A DNA stretch of 9,507 nt, taken from CAZYWA01 sp964650975 [NCBI: uncultured bacterium]. Its GTDB lineage: Bacteria > JADJOY01. Shown piece by piece: positions 1 through 6,920 of the stretch. Made by a program: the position numbers and the translations under genes. The stretch is taken from positions 1 through 9,507 of the forward strand of contig CAZYWA010000303.1 of NCBI GenBank assembly GCA_964650975.1, read 5' to 3'. Numbering within the stretch: the stretch's first letter is position 1; each line of letters opens with the position of its first letter. The notes beneath the pieces are model-generated. The model had not been told where the DNA came from, did not search any database, and saw only the letters and a list, made by a program, of their open reading frames with translations.

Positions 1-1498
1 GCCGTCCTTCCAGGTAGAGACCGCCCCCGGCCGAGAGCACCGCGAGCACGATCAGCGGAATCAGCATCGTCGGGGGCGACTCGTGGACGTGGTGCTCGAC
101 CTGATGATCCATCCGCGACTTGCCGAAGAACGTGAGCGCGGTGAGGCGCCACATGTAGAAGGCGGTGATGGCCGCCGCCACCAAGCCGATCGAGGTGAGC
201 ACGGCCGGCAGCTTCGACCACACGAGATTCGGGTGCGTCGCGGCGCCGAGCAGGATCGCGTCCTTCGAGAAGAAACCGGCGAACGGCCAGATGCCCGCGA
301 TTGCGATGGTGCCGATCACGAACGTGATGGCCGTTCCCTGGATCTTTCCCCACAGTCCGCCCATCTTGCGGATGTCCTGCTCGCCGCCGAGCGCGTGGAT
401 CACGCTGCCCGAGCCGAGGAACAGGAGCGCCTTGAAGAAGGCGTGGGTCACGAGGTGGAAGATGCCGGCGTCGAAGGCGCCCACGCCGACCGCGAGGAAC
501 ATGTAGCCGAGCTGGCTCACGGTCGAGTACGCGAGCACCTTCTTGATGTCCCACTGCGCGAGGCCGATGGTGCCCGCGAAGAGGGCCGTGGCGGCACCGA
601 CGCACGCGACGGTGGTCATCGCCACCGGCGCCAGCACGTACACGAAGTTGAGCCGCGCGATCATGTAGACGCCGGCCGTGACCATGGTGGCGGCGTGGAT
701 CAGCGCCGAGACCGGCGTGGGGCCGGCCATCGCGTCGGGGAGCCAGATGTAGAGCGGAATCTGCGCGCTCTTTCCGCAGGCCCCCACGAAGAGCAAGAGC
801 CCGATCGAGTTGGCGCCGGCCATGACCAGCCCCGGATGCGTCTGGATCGCGGTGCGCAGCCCCTCGAAGTCGACGTGACCGGTGGTCTGGAAGAGCCACA
901 GCACGCCGAGAATGAAGCCCGCGTCACCGATGCGATTGACGATGAACGCCTTCTTGCCTGCGCTCGCCTTCGCGGGATCCTCGAACCAGAACCCGATCAA
1001 CAGATACGAGCAGAGCCCGACACCTTCCCAGCCCAGGAACATGAGCGGCAGCGACGAGCCCAGCACCAGCATCGACATCGCGAACACGAACAGGTTCAGG
1101 TACGAGAAATAGCGGTGGTAGCTCGGGTCGTCGTGCATGTAGCCGGTCGAGTAGACGTGGATCAGGAAGCCGACCCCCGTCACCACCAGCATCAGCGTCA
1201 GCGATAGCGGATCGATCTGGAGCGCCACGTCGACGTGCATCCGGCCGGTGTGGAGCCACGGGAAGTAGGTCAGCACCTGCGCCTCGCCGTGGGCCGGGAA
1301 GCTCGCGAACGCGGCGACCACGATCGCGAACGCGAGCCCCAGCGTCCCGCAGCCGATCGCCGACACCACGGAGCGCGGAAACGCGCGTCCCAGAATGCCG
1401 TTCAACGCCGCGCCGAAGAGCGGCAAGAGCGGCACCAGCGGCATGGCCGCGAGCGCCGCCGGCAGCTGCTGCACGGCTTGGGTGGCCTCGGCGCTCAT
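1..1498 (-). CDS. nuoL: NADH-quinone oxidoreductase subunit L (NuoL), 3' end cut by window edge
   Basis: This is the distal antiporter-like subunit of the complex I membrane arm, which couples quinone reduction to proton pumping in the inner membrane. Reading from the ATG at 1498 gives 499 uninterrupted residues plus one base, so about the last fifth to quarter of a typical 610-650 residue protein lies outside the window. Family motifs are clear: [18 protein letters not shown] (153-170), [11 protein letters not shown] (182-192), GKSAQIPL (242-249), [14 protein letters not shown] (265-278), [15 protein letters not shown] (322-336), [16 protein letters not shown] (351-366) and AGFFSKD (407-413). 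By alignment Glu158, Asp192, Lys243 and Lys412 match the E. coli pumping residues Glu144, Asp178, Lys229 and Lys399. The start codon overlaps the nuoK stop as ATGA, which implies translational coupling. nuoM and nuoN probably follow beyond the left edge (inference). Identity is certain; only the C-terminal lateral helix cannot be examined. Confidence 0.97.
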   Translation of the reverse strand, partial: MSAEATQAVQQLPAALAAMPLVPLLPLFGAALNGILGRAFPRSVVSAIGCGTLGLAFAIVVAAFASFPAHGEAQVLTYFPWLHTGRMHVDVALQIDPLSLTLMLVVTGVGFLIHVYSTGYMHDDPSYHRYFSYLNLFVFAMSMLVLGSSLPLMFLGWEGVGLCSYLLIGFWFEDPAKASAGKKAFIVNRIGDAGFILGVLWLFQTTGHVDFEGLRTAIQTHPGLVMAGANSIGLLLFVGACGKSAQIPLYIWLPDAMAGPTPVSALIHAATMVTAGVYMIARLNFVYVLAPVAMTTVACVGAATALFAGTIGLAQWDIKKVLAYSTVSQLGYMFLAVGVGAFDAGIFHLVTHAFFKALLFLGSGSVIHALGGEQDIRKMGGLWGKIQGTAITFVIGTIAIAGIWPFAGFFSKDAILLGAATHPNLVWSKLPAVLTSIGLVAAAITAFYMWRLTALTFFGKSRMDHQVEHHVHESPPTMLIPLIVLAVLSAGGGLYLEGR

Positions 1499-1800
1499 CC
1501 GTGGAGCTGCCTCAGCTCATCGATGTTGACGGTCTTTCGCGAGCGATAGACGGCGATGATGATGGCGAGCCCCACGGCCACCTCGGCCGCCGCGACGGTC
1601 ATGCCGAAGAACACCAGCACCTGGCCGTCGAGCGATTCGCGGAACCGCGAGAACGCCACCAGCGCCAGATGCGACGCATTGAGCATCAGCTCGACGCTCA
1701 TGAAGATGATGAGCGCGTTCCGCCGCACCAGCACGCCGGTCGCGCCGATCGCGAACAGCATCGCGCTCAGCGTCAGGTAATGACCGAGGTCCGGGGTCAC
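1495..1800 (-). CDS. nuoK: NADH-quinone oxidoreductase subunit K (NuoK)
   Basis: This is a small membrane-arm subunit of complex I (MrpC-like), 101 residues, the normal family length of about 100. It should form three transmembrane helices, roughly residues 6-26, 29-50 and 63-86. The two buried carboxylates needed for proton transfer are present: Glu37 in [10 protein letters not shown] and Glu73 in [10 protein letters not shown], matching E. coli Glu36 and Glu72. The start is a GTG at 1800 that overlaps the nuoJ stop (GTGA). It fits because [19 protein letters not shown] aligns with the usual NuoK N-terminus, and the first internal ATG would remove half of helix 1. The stop overlaps the nuoL start by four bases. 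No independent ribosome-binding site is obvious, so translation is probably coupled to nuoJ. Confidence 0.97.
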   Translation of the reverse strand: MTPDLGHYLTLSAMLFAIGATGVLVRRNALIIFMSVELMLNASHLALVAFSRFRESLDGQVLVFFGMTVAAAEVAVGLAIIIAVYRSRKTVNIDELRQLHG

Positions 1801-2336
1801 TTGCGCCTCCGCGGATCGACCTCGCGCTTGGCCATCACCACGGTGCCCACGAGGGCCACCACCAGCAGCACGCCCGCGATCTCGAACGGCAGCAGGTACG
1901 GTCCGAAGAGCAGCTCGCCCACCAGCCGCGTGTTTCCGCCCGCTCGAGCGACGTTCGCCGGGGTCAGGCCGGAAGTCGAGGGAATGGTGATGCCGAGGTG
2001 GGCCGACTTCGCCACCATCACCACGAACGCGATCCCCAAGAGGCCCATCACGGCGGCCTTCACGAGCCCCTCGGGTGGACCGATCCGATCCTGCACCTGT
2101 CCCAGATCGAGCAGCATGATCACGAACGTGAAGAGCACCATGATCGCGCCCGCGTACACGGTGACCTGGATGGCGGCGACGAAGTGCGCCTCGAGCAGCG
2201 CGTAGAGCCCGGCCACGAAGCACAGGCTCAGCACCAGATTGAGGGCGCTGGTGATGGGGTTGCGCATCAGCACCACGCCGAGCGCCGTGCTCACGGCGCC
2301 GATGGCGAGGATCCAGAAGGCGATCGCGGCGCTCAT
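1797..2336 (-). CDS. nuoJ: NADH-quinone oxidoreductase subunit J (NuoJ)
   Basis: This is a complex I membrane-arm subunit of 179 residues (E. coli NuoJ has 184). It should have five transmembrane helices, and its third helix carries the pi-bulge that shifts during turnover. The core is well conserved: [20 protein letters not shown] (24-43) and [20 protein letters not shown] (47-66), followed by [12 protein letters not shown] (67-78). The C-terminus, [20 protein letters not shown] (149-168) then [11 protein letters not shown], is typical. Residues 111-145 form a variable loop. The ATG at 2336 overlaps the nuoH stop (ATGA), and the stop overlaps the GTG of nuoK. nuoI, the peripheral-arm ferredoxin-like subunit usually found between nuoH and nuoJ, is missing here; the two genes touch directly with no remnant. 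Confidence 0.96.
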   Translation of the reverse strand: MSAAIAFWILAIGAVSTALGVVLMRNPITSALNLVLSLCFVAGLYALLEAHFVAAIQVTVYAGAIMVLFTFVIMLLDLGQVQDRIGPPEGLVKAAVMGLLGIAFVVMVAKSAHLGITIPSTSGLTPANVARAGGNTRLVGELLFGPYLLPFEIAGVLLVVALVGTVVMAKREVDPRRRK

Positions 2337-3418
2337 CCGAGCTTGAAGCCGCCCAAGACCCACAGCCACACGGCGGTGATGGGCACGTTCACGATGGCGA
2401 GCGGCAAGAGCCGCTTCCATCCCAGATCCATGAGCTGGTCGTAACGGAAGCGCGGCAGCGTCCAGCGGATCAGGAGCTGCAGGAAGCACAGCACCACGAC
2501 CTTGCCGAAGAACGAGATCAGGCCCAGCAGGATGCGCGGCAGCACCGGCAGCGCCGTCAGATGCACGTACGGCACCTGCCAGCCGCCGAGGTAGAGCGTG
2601 GCGATGAGCGCCGACACCACCACGATCGACGCGAACTCGCCGAGGAAGAACATGCCCCACTTCATGCCCGAGTACTCGACGTTGTACCCGGCCACCAGCT
2701 CGCTCTCGCCTTCCGGCAGGTCGAACGGGGTGCGCTTGGTCTCGGCGATGAGCGCCGTGAAGAGCAGGATGAAGCCAAGCGGCTGGTAGAAGATGCCCCA
2801 CTTGGGGAGGACGCCGATCCCGCCGAGCCGGAAGTACTCGCCCTGCAGATCGACGATCTTGTTGAGCTCGAGGGTGCCGTAGGTCATCACGATGCCGATG
2901 ATCGAGAGCCCCATGGGGATCTCGTAGCTGATCATCTGCGCCGTGGCGCGCACCGTGCCGAGCAGCGAGTACTTGTTGTTCGACGCCCACCCCGCGAGCG
3001 CGATGCCGTAGACGCCGAGCGAGCTGACCGCGAGCACGAACAGGATGCCCACGTCGAGGTTGGCGACCTGCAGATCGATGTGGCGGCCGCCGGCGTCGAA
3101 GCTCGGCCCGAACGGGATCACCGCGAGCCCCACGAGCGCCGGGAACATCGCGATCGCCGGCGCCAGCGTGTGGTAGAGCTTGTGCGCGCCCGCCGGAATG
3201 AAATCTTCCTTCATGATCATCTTGATCCCATCCGCGATCGGCTGGATGAGACCGAGCAGCTTGAAGCCGCCGATGTTGATGCGGTTGGGACCGATGCGGT
3301 CCTGGATGAGCGCCGCCTGCTTGCGCTCGGCCCAGGTCATGATGGCGCCGAAGTTGAGCACCACGAAGGTGATGAACAGCACCTTCCCGACCACGATCAA
3401 GAGGCCCGTCACGTCCAC
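2333..3418 (-). CDS. nuoH: NADH-quinone oxidoreductase subunit H (NuoH)
   Basis: This is the membrane subunit that, with NuoB and NuoD, forms the quinone-access channel of complex I and links the peripheral and membrane arms. It has 361 residues, within the usual 320-430. Signature motifs are intact: [16 protein letters not shown] (31-46), [17 protein letters not shown] (56-72), SYEIPMGLS (164-172), [20 protein letters not shown] (226-245) leading into [16 protein letters not shown] (246-261), and [15 protein letters not shown] (321-335). The acidic loop residues around 226-250 are the conserved E-channel carboxylates. The start is a GTG (V-D-V-T-G-L-L). It is preferred because the next methionine, Met27, falls inside helix 1. 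It lies 21 bp after nuoA, and that gap is mostly a tandem heptamer with no clear Shine-Dalgarno sequence. The stop overlaps nuoJ by four bases. Confidence 0.97.
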   Translation of the reverse strand: MDVTGLLIVVGKVLFITFVVLNFGAIMTWAERKQAALIQDRIGPNRINIGGFKLLGLIQPIADGIKMIMKEDFIPAGAHKLYHTLAPAIAMFPALVGLAVIPFGPSFDAGGRHIDLQVANLDVGILFVLAVSSLGVYGIALAGWASNNKYSLLGTVRATAQMISYEIPMGLSIIGIVMTYGTLELNKIVDLQGEYFRLGGIGVLPKWGIFYQPLGFILLFTALIAETKRTPFDLPEGESELVAGYNVEYSGMKWGMFFLGEFASIVVVSALIATLYLGGWQVPYVHLTALPVLPRILLGLISFFGKVVVLCFLQLLIRWTLPRFRYDQLMDLGWKRLLPLAIVNVPITAVWLWVLGGFKLG

Positions 3419-3423
3419 GATTC

Positions 3424-3437
3424 GTTACCCGTTACCC
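3424..3437. repeat. tandem heptamer GTTACCC x2 in the nuoA-nuoH gap
   Basis: Two back-to-back copies of GTTACCC (GGGTAAC on the coding strand) fill most of the 21-bp space between the nuoA stop and the nuoH GTG. The sequence is directly visible. It occupies the place where a ribosome-binding site would be expected, and no good GGAG-type site is present. It could be a replication-slippage duplication or a scar of the missing nuoB-G block; neither can be shown from this window. Confidence 0.6.
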
Positions 3438-3439
3438 GC

Positions 3440-3793
3440 TCATTCCCATTCGAGGGCGCCGCGCCACCAGACGTAGGCCAGCCCGCCGACGAGCAGCACC
3501 AGGAAGAACGACATCTCGGCGATCCCCAGCCCGCCCAGATCCCGGAAGAGGATCGCCCACGGGTAGAGGAACACCACCTCGATGTCGAACAGCAGGAACA
3601 GCATCGCCACGATGTAGAACCGCACCGCGAACCGGTCGTGCGCCGGGCCCGACGGCGGGTTGCCGCACTCGAACGGGTCGCTCTTGATTTTGGAGGTCTG
3701 CTTCGGTCCGAACGCGTGGCAGAAGAACAGGAACATGCCGATCACGGCGAACGCGGCCGCGAACGTGACGAGGACGGGTAGGTAAGGGTTCAT
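3440..3793 (-). CDS. nuoA: NADH-quinone oxidoreductase subunit A (NuoA)
   Basis: This is a small membrane subunit of complex I at the junction of the two arms, next to NuoH and NuoJ. It has 117 residues, near the family minimum of about 118, with three transmembrane helices (about 5-26, 58-79 and 89-110). Diagnostic motifs are K37-S-D-P-F-E-C-G44 and VRFYIVAMLFLLFDIEVVFL (57-76), ending in YPWA. The cytoplasmic loop Cys43 and the acidic Asp71/Glu73 are the expected functional residues. The ATG at 3793 is the only reasonable start, since an in-frame TAG lies 12 bases upstream of the ATG. The bases before it (CGTAGATCCTCCGCCCG on the coding strand) hold no Shine-Dalgarno, so initiation may be weak or of a non-canonical type. 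It is the first gene of the minus-strand operon and is followed by nuoH rather than the usual nuoB. Confidence 0.96.
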   Translation of the reverse strand: MNPYLPVLVTFAAAFAVIGMFLFFCHAFGPKQTSKIKSDPFECGNPPSGPAHDRFAVRFYIVAMLFLLFDIEVVFLYPWAILFRDLGGLGIAEMSFFLVLLVGGLAYVWWRGALEWE

Positions 3794-3892
3794 CGGGCGG
3801 AGGATCTACGGGCGGCCGTCCGAACGGGACCGATCCGTGCTTCGCTCGTGTCGAGTCCCGGTGACCGCTTGATGCAGCGCGGCACACCGGAA

Positions 3893-3908
3893 GCGCCAAC
3901 CGTGGCGC
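3893..3908. repeat. 6-bp inverted repeat GCGCCA-ACCG-TGGCGC
   Basis: A perfect 6-bp inverted repeat with a 4-base centre lies in the divergent nuoA/hemL spacer. It is 100 bp upstream of the nuoA ATG and just downstream, on the minus strand, of a TTGACA box, so it sits about where a nuo -10 element would fall. It could be an operator or a leader hairpin. No T-run follows on either strand, so it is not an intrinsic terminator. Confidence 0.4.
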
Positions 3909-3922
3909 ATCGCCATTCGCAT

Positions 3923-3928
3923 TGTCAA
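3923..3928 (-). promoter_or_regulatory. possible -35 box (TTGACA) for the nuo operon
   Basis: The minus strand carries a perfect sigma-70 -35 hexamer, TTGACA, about 130 bp before the nuoA ATG. I find no convincing -10 hexamer 16-19 bp downstream; that place is taken by the GC-rich inverted repeat at 3893-3908. If this is a promoter it would leave a leader of about 100 nt and probably need an activator. The hexamer alone can arise by chance. Confidence 0.2.
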
Positions 3929-3935
3929 GCGTGGA

Positions 3936-3949
3936 AATTGGGACCAATT
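3936..3949. promoter_or_regulatory. palindrome AATTGG-GA-CCAATT, possible operator before hemL
   Basis: A perfect 14-bp palindrome (6-bp arms, 2-bp centre) ends 38 bp upstream of the hemL ATG. It lies in the AT-richest part of the divergent spacer, which is otherwise GC-rich. Its size and position suit a dimeric regulator acting on hemL, on nuoA, or on both. No regulator family can be named from the sequence. Confidence 0.35.
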
Positions 3950-3987
3950 GCCTGCAATGCTGGGGAGAACGCAGGCACACGGAATCC

Positions 3988-5280
3988 ATGAAGACCGATC
4001 TCAGCCGCAAGCTTTTCGAGCACGCTCTCGAGCGCATTCCGGGAGGCGTCAACAGCCCGGTGCGCGCCTTTCGCGCCGTCGGCGGGGAGCCGCGCTTCAT
4101 CGCGCGCGCCGCCGGTTGTTTGTTGGTGGACGTCGATGGGAACCCCTACCTCGATCTCTTGGGCTCGTGGGGGCCGATGATCGTGGGGCACTCCCACCCG
4201 GACGTGGTGGCGGCGATCGCCGAGGCCGCGCGCCGAGGCACCAGCTACGGCGCGCCGTGCCCGGCCGAGGTGCGGCTCGCCGATCTGGTCGCGGCGCGCA
4301 TGCCGTGGCTCGAGCGGGTCCGTTTCGTGAGCTCGGGCACCGAGGCGTGCATGAGTGCCCTCAGGCTGGCGCGCGCCGCAACGGGGCGCTCGCTGATCAT
4401 CAAGTTCGAGGGCTGCTACCACGGCCACGCCGACGGATTGCTGGTGAAGGCTGGGTCGGGGGCGATGACCCTCGGCGTTCCGGATAGTCCGGGTGTCACG
4501 CCGGCCCAGGCGGCCGAGACGCTCACCGCTCGCTACAACGATCTCGACTCGGTCCGAGAGCTGCTCGACGGGCAGCCCGGGAAGGTCGCCGCGATCATCG
4601 TCGAGCCGGTGGCCGGAAACATGGGCGTGGTTCCACCGGCCGAGGGCTTTCTCGCCGGGCTGCGGGCGCTCGCGGACCAGAGCGGCGCGCTCTTGATCTT
4701 CGACGAGGTCATCACCGGTTTCCGCGTGGCGCAGGGTGGGGCGCAAGAGCGCTTCGGTGTGCGCTCCGACCTGACCACGCTCGGCAAGATTCTGGGCGGC
4801 GGCCTCCCGGTGGGCGCCTACGGTGGACGCGCCGAGCTCATGGACCGGATCGCGCCGGCGGGGCCCGTCTACCAGGCCGGGACGCTCTCGGGGAACCCGC
4901 TCGCGATGGCCGCGGGGATCGCGACCCTCGAGCTCCTCGCCGATCCGAAGGTCTACGAGCGCTTGGAAGCGAGCGGTGCCCGGTTGGCCGAGGGGCTCGC
5001 CGAGGCGGCGCGCGCCGCGGGCGTGCCGGCCGCGATCAACCGGGTCGGCTCGATGATCACGGTCTTCTTCCAGGAGGGGCCGGTCACCGACCACGCCTCG
5101 GCGCTGCGCTCGGACACCGCGCGTTTCGGTCGTTATTTCCGGCATATGCTCGACGCCGGCGTCTATCTACCCCCCTCCCAGTTCGAGGCCGCGATGCTCT
5201 CCACCGCCCTGGGCGACGCCGATCTCGACCGGGTCATCGAGACCGCCCGCGCCGCCTTCGGTGCCGTTGCATCGAGCTGA
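3988..5280 (+). CDS. hemL: glutamate-1-semialdehyde 2,1-aminomutase (HemL)
   Basis: This cytoplasmic PLP enzyme converts glutamate-1-semialdehyde to 5-aminolevulinate, the last step of the C5 route to haem and other tetrapyrroles. It has 430 residues, against 426-430 for the family. Visible motifs are IPGGVNSPVRAF (17-28), SSGTEACMSALRLARA (115-130), FEGCYHGHADGLLVKAGSG (140-158), IFDEVITGFR (237-246), the PLP-lysine segment TTLGKILGGGLPVGAYGG (263-280) with Lys267 as the Schiff-base residue, and AGTLSGNPLAMAAG (297-310). The ATG at 3988 is preferred over a TTG at 3922 in the same frame because homologues begin close to this point; a weak GGAA at 3981 precedes it. Residue 121 is Cys where Thr is more usual (GTEA-T-M), a mild oddity. 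It diverges from nuoA and lies 74 bp before atpZ, which has its own promoter. Confidence 0.97.
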   Translation: MKTDLSRKLFEHALERIPGGVNSPVRAFRAVGGEPRFIARAAGCLLVDVDGNPYLDLLGSWGPMIVGHSHPDVVAAIAEAARRGTSYGAPCPAEVRLADLVAARMPWLERVRFVSSGTEACMSALRLARAATGRSLIIKFEGCYHGHADGLLVKAGSGAMTLGVPDSPGVTPAQAAETLTARYNDLDSVRELLDGQPGKVAAIIVEPVAGNMGVVPPAEGFLAGLRALADQSGALLIFDEVITGFRVAQGGAQERFGVRSDLTTLGKILGGGLPVGAYGGRAELMDRIAPAGPVYQAGTLSGNPLAMAAGIATLELLADPKVYERLEASGARLAEGLAEAARAAGVPAAINRVGSMITVFFQEGPVTDHASALRSDTARFGRYFRHMLDAGVYLPPSQFEAAMLSTALGDADLDRVIETARAAFGAVASS

Positions 5281-5300
5281 CGCCGCCCGAGACGGCAGGT

Positions 5301-5329
5301 TTGACGCACCGCGAGGTCGATGCTAAAAA
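5301..5329 (+). promoter_or_regulatory. extended -10 sigma-70 promoter for atpZ-atpI-atpB-atpE
   Basis: The -35 element is TTGACG (5301-5306) and the -10 is TAAAAA (5324-5329), separated by exactly 17 bp. A TGn extension (TGC, 5321-5323) stands directly before the -10. The -35 matches consensus at five of six bases and the -10 at four of six. Transcription would begin near 5336, leaving a leader of about 20 nt before the atpZ GTG. This is the best promoter in the window and suggests that the F0 genes can be expressed independently of hemL. Confidence 0.5.
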
Positions 5330-5354
5330 CCGCGGCCGTTTCCGTCCAGGTTAG

Positions 5355-5666
5355 GTGGTCTCTCTGGAGCCACCCACGAGCGTGGAAGACAAGCCGGAGC
5401 CCGGTTCCGGCTCGAAAGAGCCGAACCTCTCGCTCAAGCTGAGCTACGGCTTCGCGATGGCGAGCCAGTTCGGTACGGCGGTGCTGGGAGGGTTGCTGGT
5501 GGGGAGCTGGCTGGACAGGCACTTCCACCTGGATCCGTGGGGAACCCTGGGCGGAGCGATCCTCGGAATGGGAGCCGGCTTGCAGGGATTGCTGATGCTG
5601 AGTCGCCGGTACCAGAGCGCGGGCAGCGGAACCGATCGAGACTCGAAACGAGGCAAAGAGCAGTGA
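5355..5666 (+). CDS. atpZ: AtpZ/AtpI-type F0 accessory membrane protein
   Basis: This small membrane protein (103 residues) begins the F0 cluster. It belongs to the AtpZ (ATPase gene 1) family, which works with AtpI in c-ring assembly and has been linked to divalent-cation uptake in alkaliphilic Bacillus. After a charged cytoplasmic tail (1-30) come two predicted transmembrane hairpin helices, about 33-52 and 62-83. The intervening motif GSWLDRHFHLDPWGTLGGAI (50-69) is characteristic of the family (usually WLDxxF...PWxTLxG). The C-terminal tail is basic and polar. The GTG at 5355 directly follows an in-frame TAG. A GTG at 5382 with GGAG 12 bases upstream is a credible alternative start and would remove only nine tail residues. 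The stop overlaps the atpI GTG (GTGA). The family call rests on motif and position, so the exact name is less certain than for the neighbours. Confidence 0.8.
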   Translation: MVSLEPPTSVEDKPEPGSGSKEPNLSLKLSYGFAMASQFGTAVLGGLLVGSWLDRHFHLDPWGTLGGAILGMGAGLQGLLMLSRRYQSAGSGTDRDSKRGKEQ

Positions 5667-6070
5667 GCGAGCGCCACGACGACACCGCCAGCGAAGGACA
5701 CGCCGCGTCGCTCCGCCGCATCGAACGGACGCATGCGGTGCTGGGCGGCGTGTGGATTGCCGGTGCGGTGCTGGTCTCGGGCCCTCGGGCCGCCTTCAGC
5801 GTCGCGGCGGGCTGGCTGGTGATGTCGCTCAGCTTGTGGATGTGGAAGCGGATCACCACCCGCATGCTGTTCGGCGGGCCTACCGCCGCGGGCCGCGCGA
5901 GCCTGGGGATGCTGGGGAAGATGCTGGCCACCTTCGGCGGGGTGTTCGCGCTCTTCCGTTACCTCGACACCGAAGCCGTGCCGTTCGTGGCCGGCACGCT
6001 GGCGCTGCCGGTGGCGTGCGTGGCGGTGGTGCTGCGCGGACACCACGAGCCGCTCGCCCACGCGGTGTGA
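5663..6070 (+). CDS. atpI: ATP synthase subunit I (AtpI-like)
   Basis: This 135-residue membrane protein lies between atpZ and atpB, the usual place for AtpI, the accessory that helps assemble the c-ring. A polar N-terminus (1-22) is followed by four predicted transmembrane segments, at about 24-40, 43-60, 82-99 and 105-125. Residues LSLWMWKRITTRML (56-69), with basic residues after helix 2, and the later GKMLATFGGVFALFRYLD (85-102) fit the ATP synthase I family pattern, which is poorly conserved. The GTG at 5663 overlaps the atpZ stop and has GAGG at 5650-5653, nine bases upstream. The reading frame stays open upstream to 5537, but that part overlaps atpZ in another frame and has no family similarity. 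The assignment leans on topology and context more than on strict motifs. Confidence 0.75.
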   Translation: MSERHDDTASEGHAASLRRIERTHAVLGGVWIAGAVLVSGPRAAFSVAAGWLVMSLSLWMWKRITTRMLFGGPTAAGRASLGMLGKMLATFGGVFALFRYLDTEAVPFVAGTLALPVACVAVVLRGHHEPLAHAV

Positions 6071-6118
6071 TTCCGGACCACGCGAAACACCCATCGACAG
6101 GGAACGGACGGGGACGCC

Positions 6119-6823
6119 ATGGAGCATCACGGATTTCAGTGGGTGAACCTGATCCACGGGGTCGAGGAGCACAACCTCAACACGCTGGTGACCAGCGTGC
6201 TGGTGCTGTTCCTGATCTGGTTCGTGGGCGGTCTCGCGAAGAAGTCGCTCGAGCGCGATCCAGGGGTGCCGGCCGACCGCTTCGGGCCTCAGGCGCTCTT
6301 CGAGCTGGTCATCGAGTTCCTGACCAACATCGTGCGCTCGATCATCCCGCACCATCCCGAACGTTACTTCTGGCTGCTGGGATCGGTGTTCGTGTTCGTG
6401 CTGTTCAACAACCTGATCGGCCTGGTGCCGGGATTCACGCCGCCCACCGGCGATCCGCACACGAACGTCGCGGTCGCGCTGGTGGTGTTCTTCGCCTACC
6501 ACTACTACGGCATCAAGGAGAACGGCGTCGGCTACATCCGTCAGTTCACGGGCCCGTTCAAGGGCGTGATGCTGGTCTTCTCGGTGCTCATGGTGCCGAT
6601 CGAGCTGATCGGTCACATCTTCCGGCCGGTCACGCTCACCGTTCGTCTTTACGCGAACATGCTGGCGGACCACACCACCGTCGCGAACTTCACCGATCTG
6701 ACGAAGTTCGCGGTCCCCTCGATCTTCCTCGGTCTGGGGCTGCTGGTGTGCCTGATCCAGGCGTTCGTGTTCTTCATCCTGTCCACCGTGTACATCGGTC
6801 TCGCGGTGAGCCACGATCACTGA
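6119..6823 (+). CDS. atpB: F0F1 ATP synthase subunit a (AtpB)
   Basis: This is the stator subunit forming the two proton half-channels against the c-ring in the inner membrane. It has 234 residues and the usual five or six hydrophobic helices. The essential arginine is Arg176 in [17 protein letters not shown] (169-185); Asn180 and Gln214 ([18 protein letters not shown], 212-229) match E. coli Asn214 and Gln252. [15 protein letters not shown] (97-111) is also typical. By spacing from the arginine, the E. coli Glu219 position is His185, as in mitochondria, while the E. coli His245 position is Gly207, so the Glu/His pair is not kept in either known form. The ATG is preceded by GGGGA at 6110-6114 with a short 4-base spacer. 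The 48-bp gap after atpI shows no promoter or terminator, so it is co-transcribed. Confidence 0.97.
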   Translation: MEHHGFQWVNLIHGVEEHNLNTLVTSVLVLFLIWFVGGLAKKSLERDPGVPADRFGPQALFELVIEFLTNIVRSIIPHHPERYFWLLGSVFVFVLFNNLIGLVPGFTPPTGDPHTNVAVALVVFFAYHYYGIKENGVGYIRQFTGPFKGVMLVFSVLMVPIELIGHIFRPVTLTVRLYANMLADHTTVANFTDLTKFAVPSIFLGLGLLVCLIQAFVFFILSTVYIGLAVSHDH

Positions 6824-6904
6824 TTCTTCGAGGTACCTGAATCCAAATCACCACACGTTTCGTCCGGTTCCGGGTCGGGATCGGAACGGCTCGGGAGAAA
6901 GAAA

Positions 6905-6914
6905 GGAAGGGGAG
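6905..6914 (+). promoter_or_regulatory. strong purine-rich ribosome-binding site for atpE
   Basis: GGAAGGGGAG ends six bases before the atpE ATG within a longer purine run (6895-6917). The 97-nt atpB-atpE spacer also has an A/C-rich stretch near 6836-6860 and a small GTTCC/GGAAC stem (6867-6871 with 6883-6887). It is the strongest ribosome-binding site in the window. That suits subunit c, which is needed in roughly 8-17 copies per complex and in E. coli uses an enhanced initiation region. Confidence 0.6.
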
Positions 6915-6920
6915 AAGCAG

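Noticed and set aside
83-1207. Long plus-strand open frame (374 codons) opposite nuoL
   Set aside because: It mirrors the nuoL codons exactly, its translation is dominated by Arg, Glu, Asp, His and Ala, and it has no family motif. This is the usual antisense shadow in GC-rich DNA.
2561-3781. Plus-strand open frame of 406 codons opposite nuoH and nuoA
   Set aside because: Low-complexity charged composition and complete overlap with two certain genes on the other strand.
3843-3870. Candidate nuoA promoter closer to the gene
   Set aside because: A minus-strand TCGACA can be read here, but no -10-like hexamer lies at 16-18 bp, so it is no better than chance.
3922-3987. Longer HemL with 22 extra N-terminal residues from a TTG
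   Set aside because: The extra residues do not resemble the family and cover the palindrome and spacer. The ATG at 3988 gives the normal family length and N-terminus.
3925-5145. Minus-strand open frame of 406 codons opposite hemL
   Set aside because: It is rich in Arg, His, Asp and Glu with no recognisable domain; hemL on the other strand is unambiguous.
5444-6820. Minus-strand open frame of 458 codons opposite atpZ, atpI and atpB
   Set aside because: It runs across three separate real genes, and its composition (His, Arg, Glu, Gln) is that of an antisense shadow.
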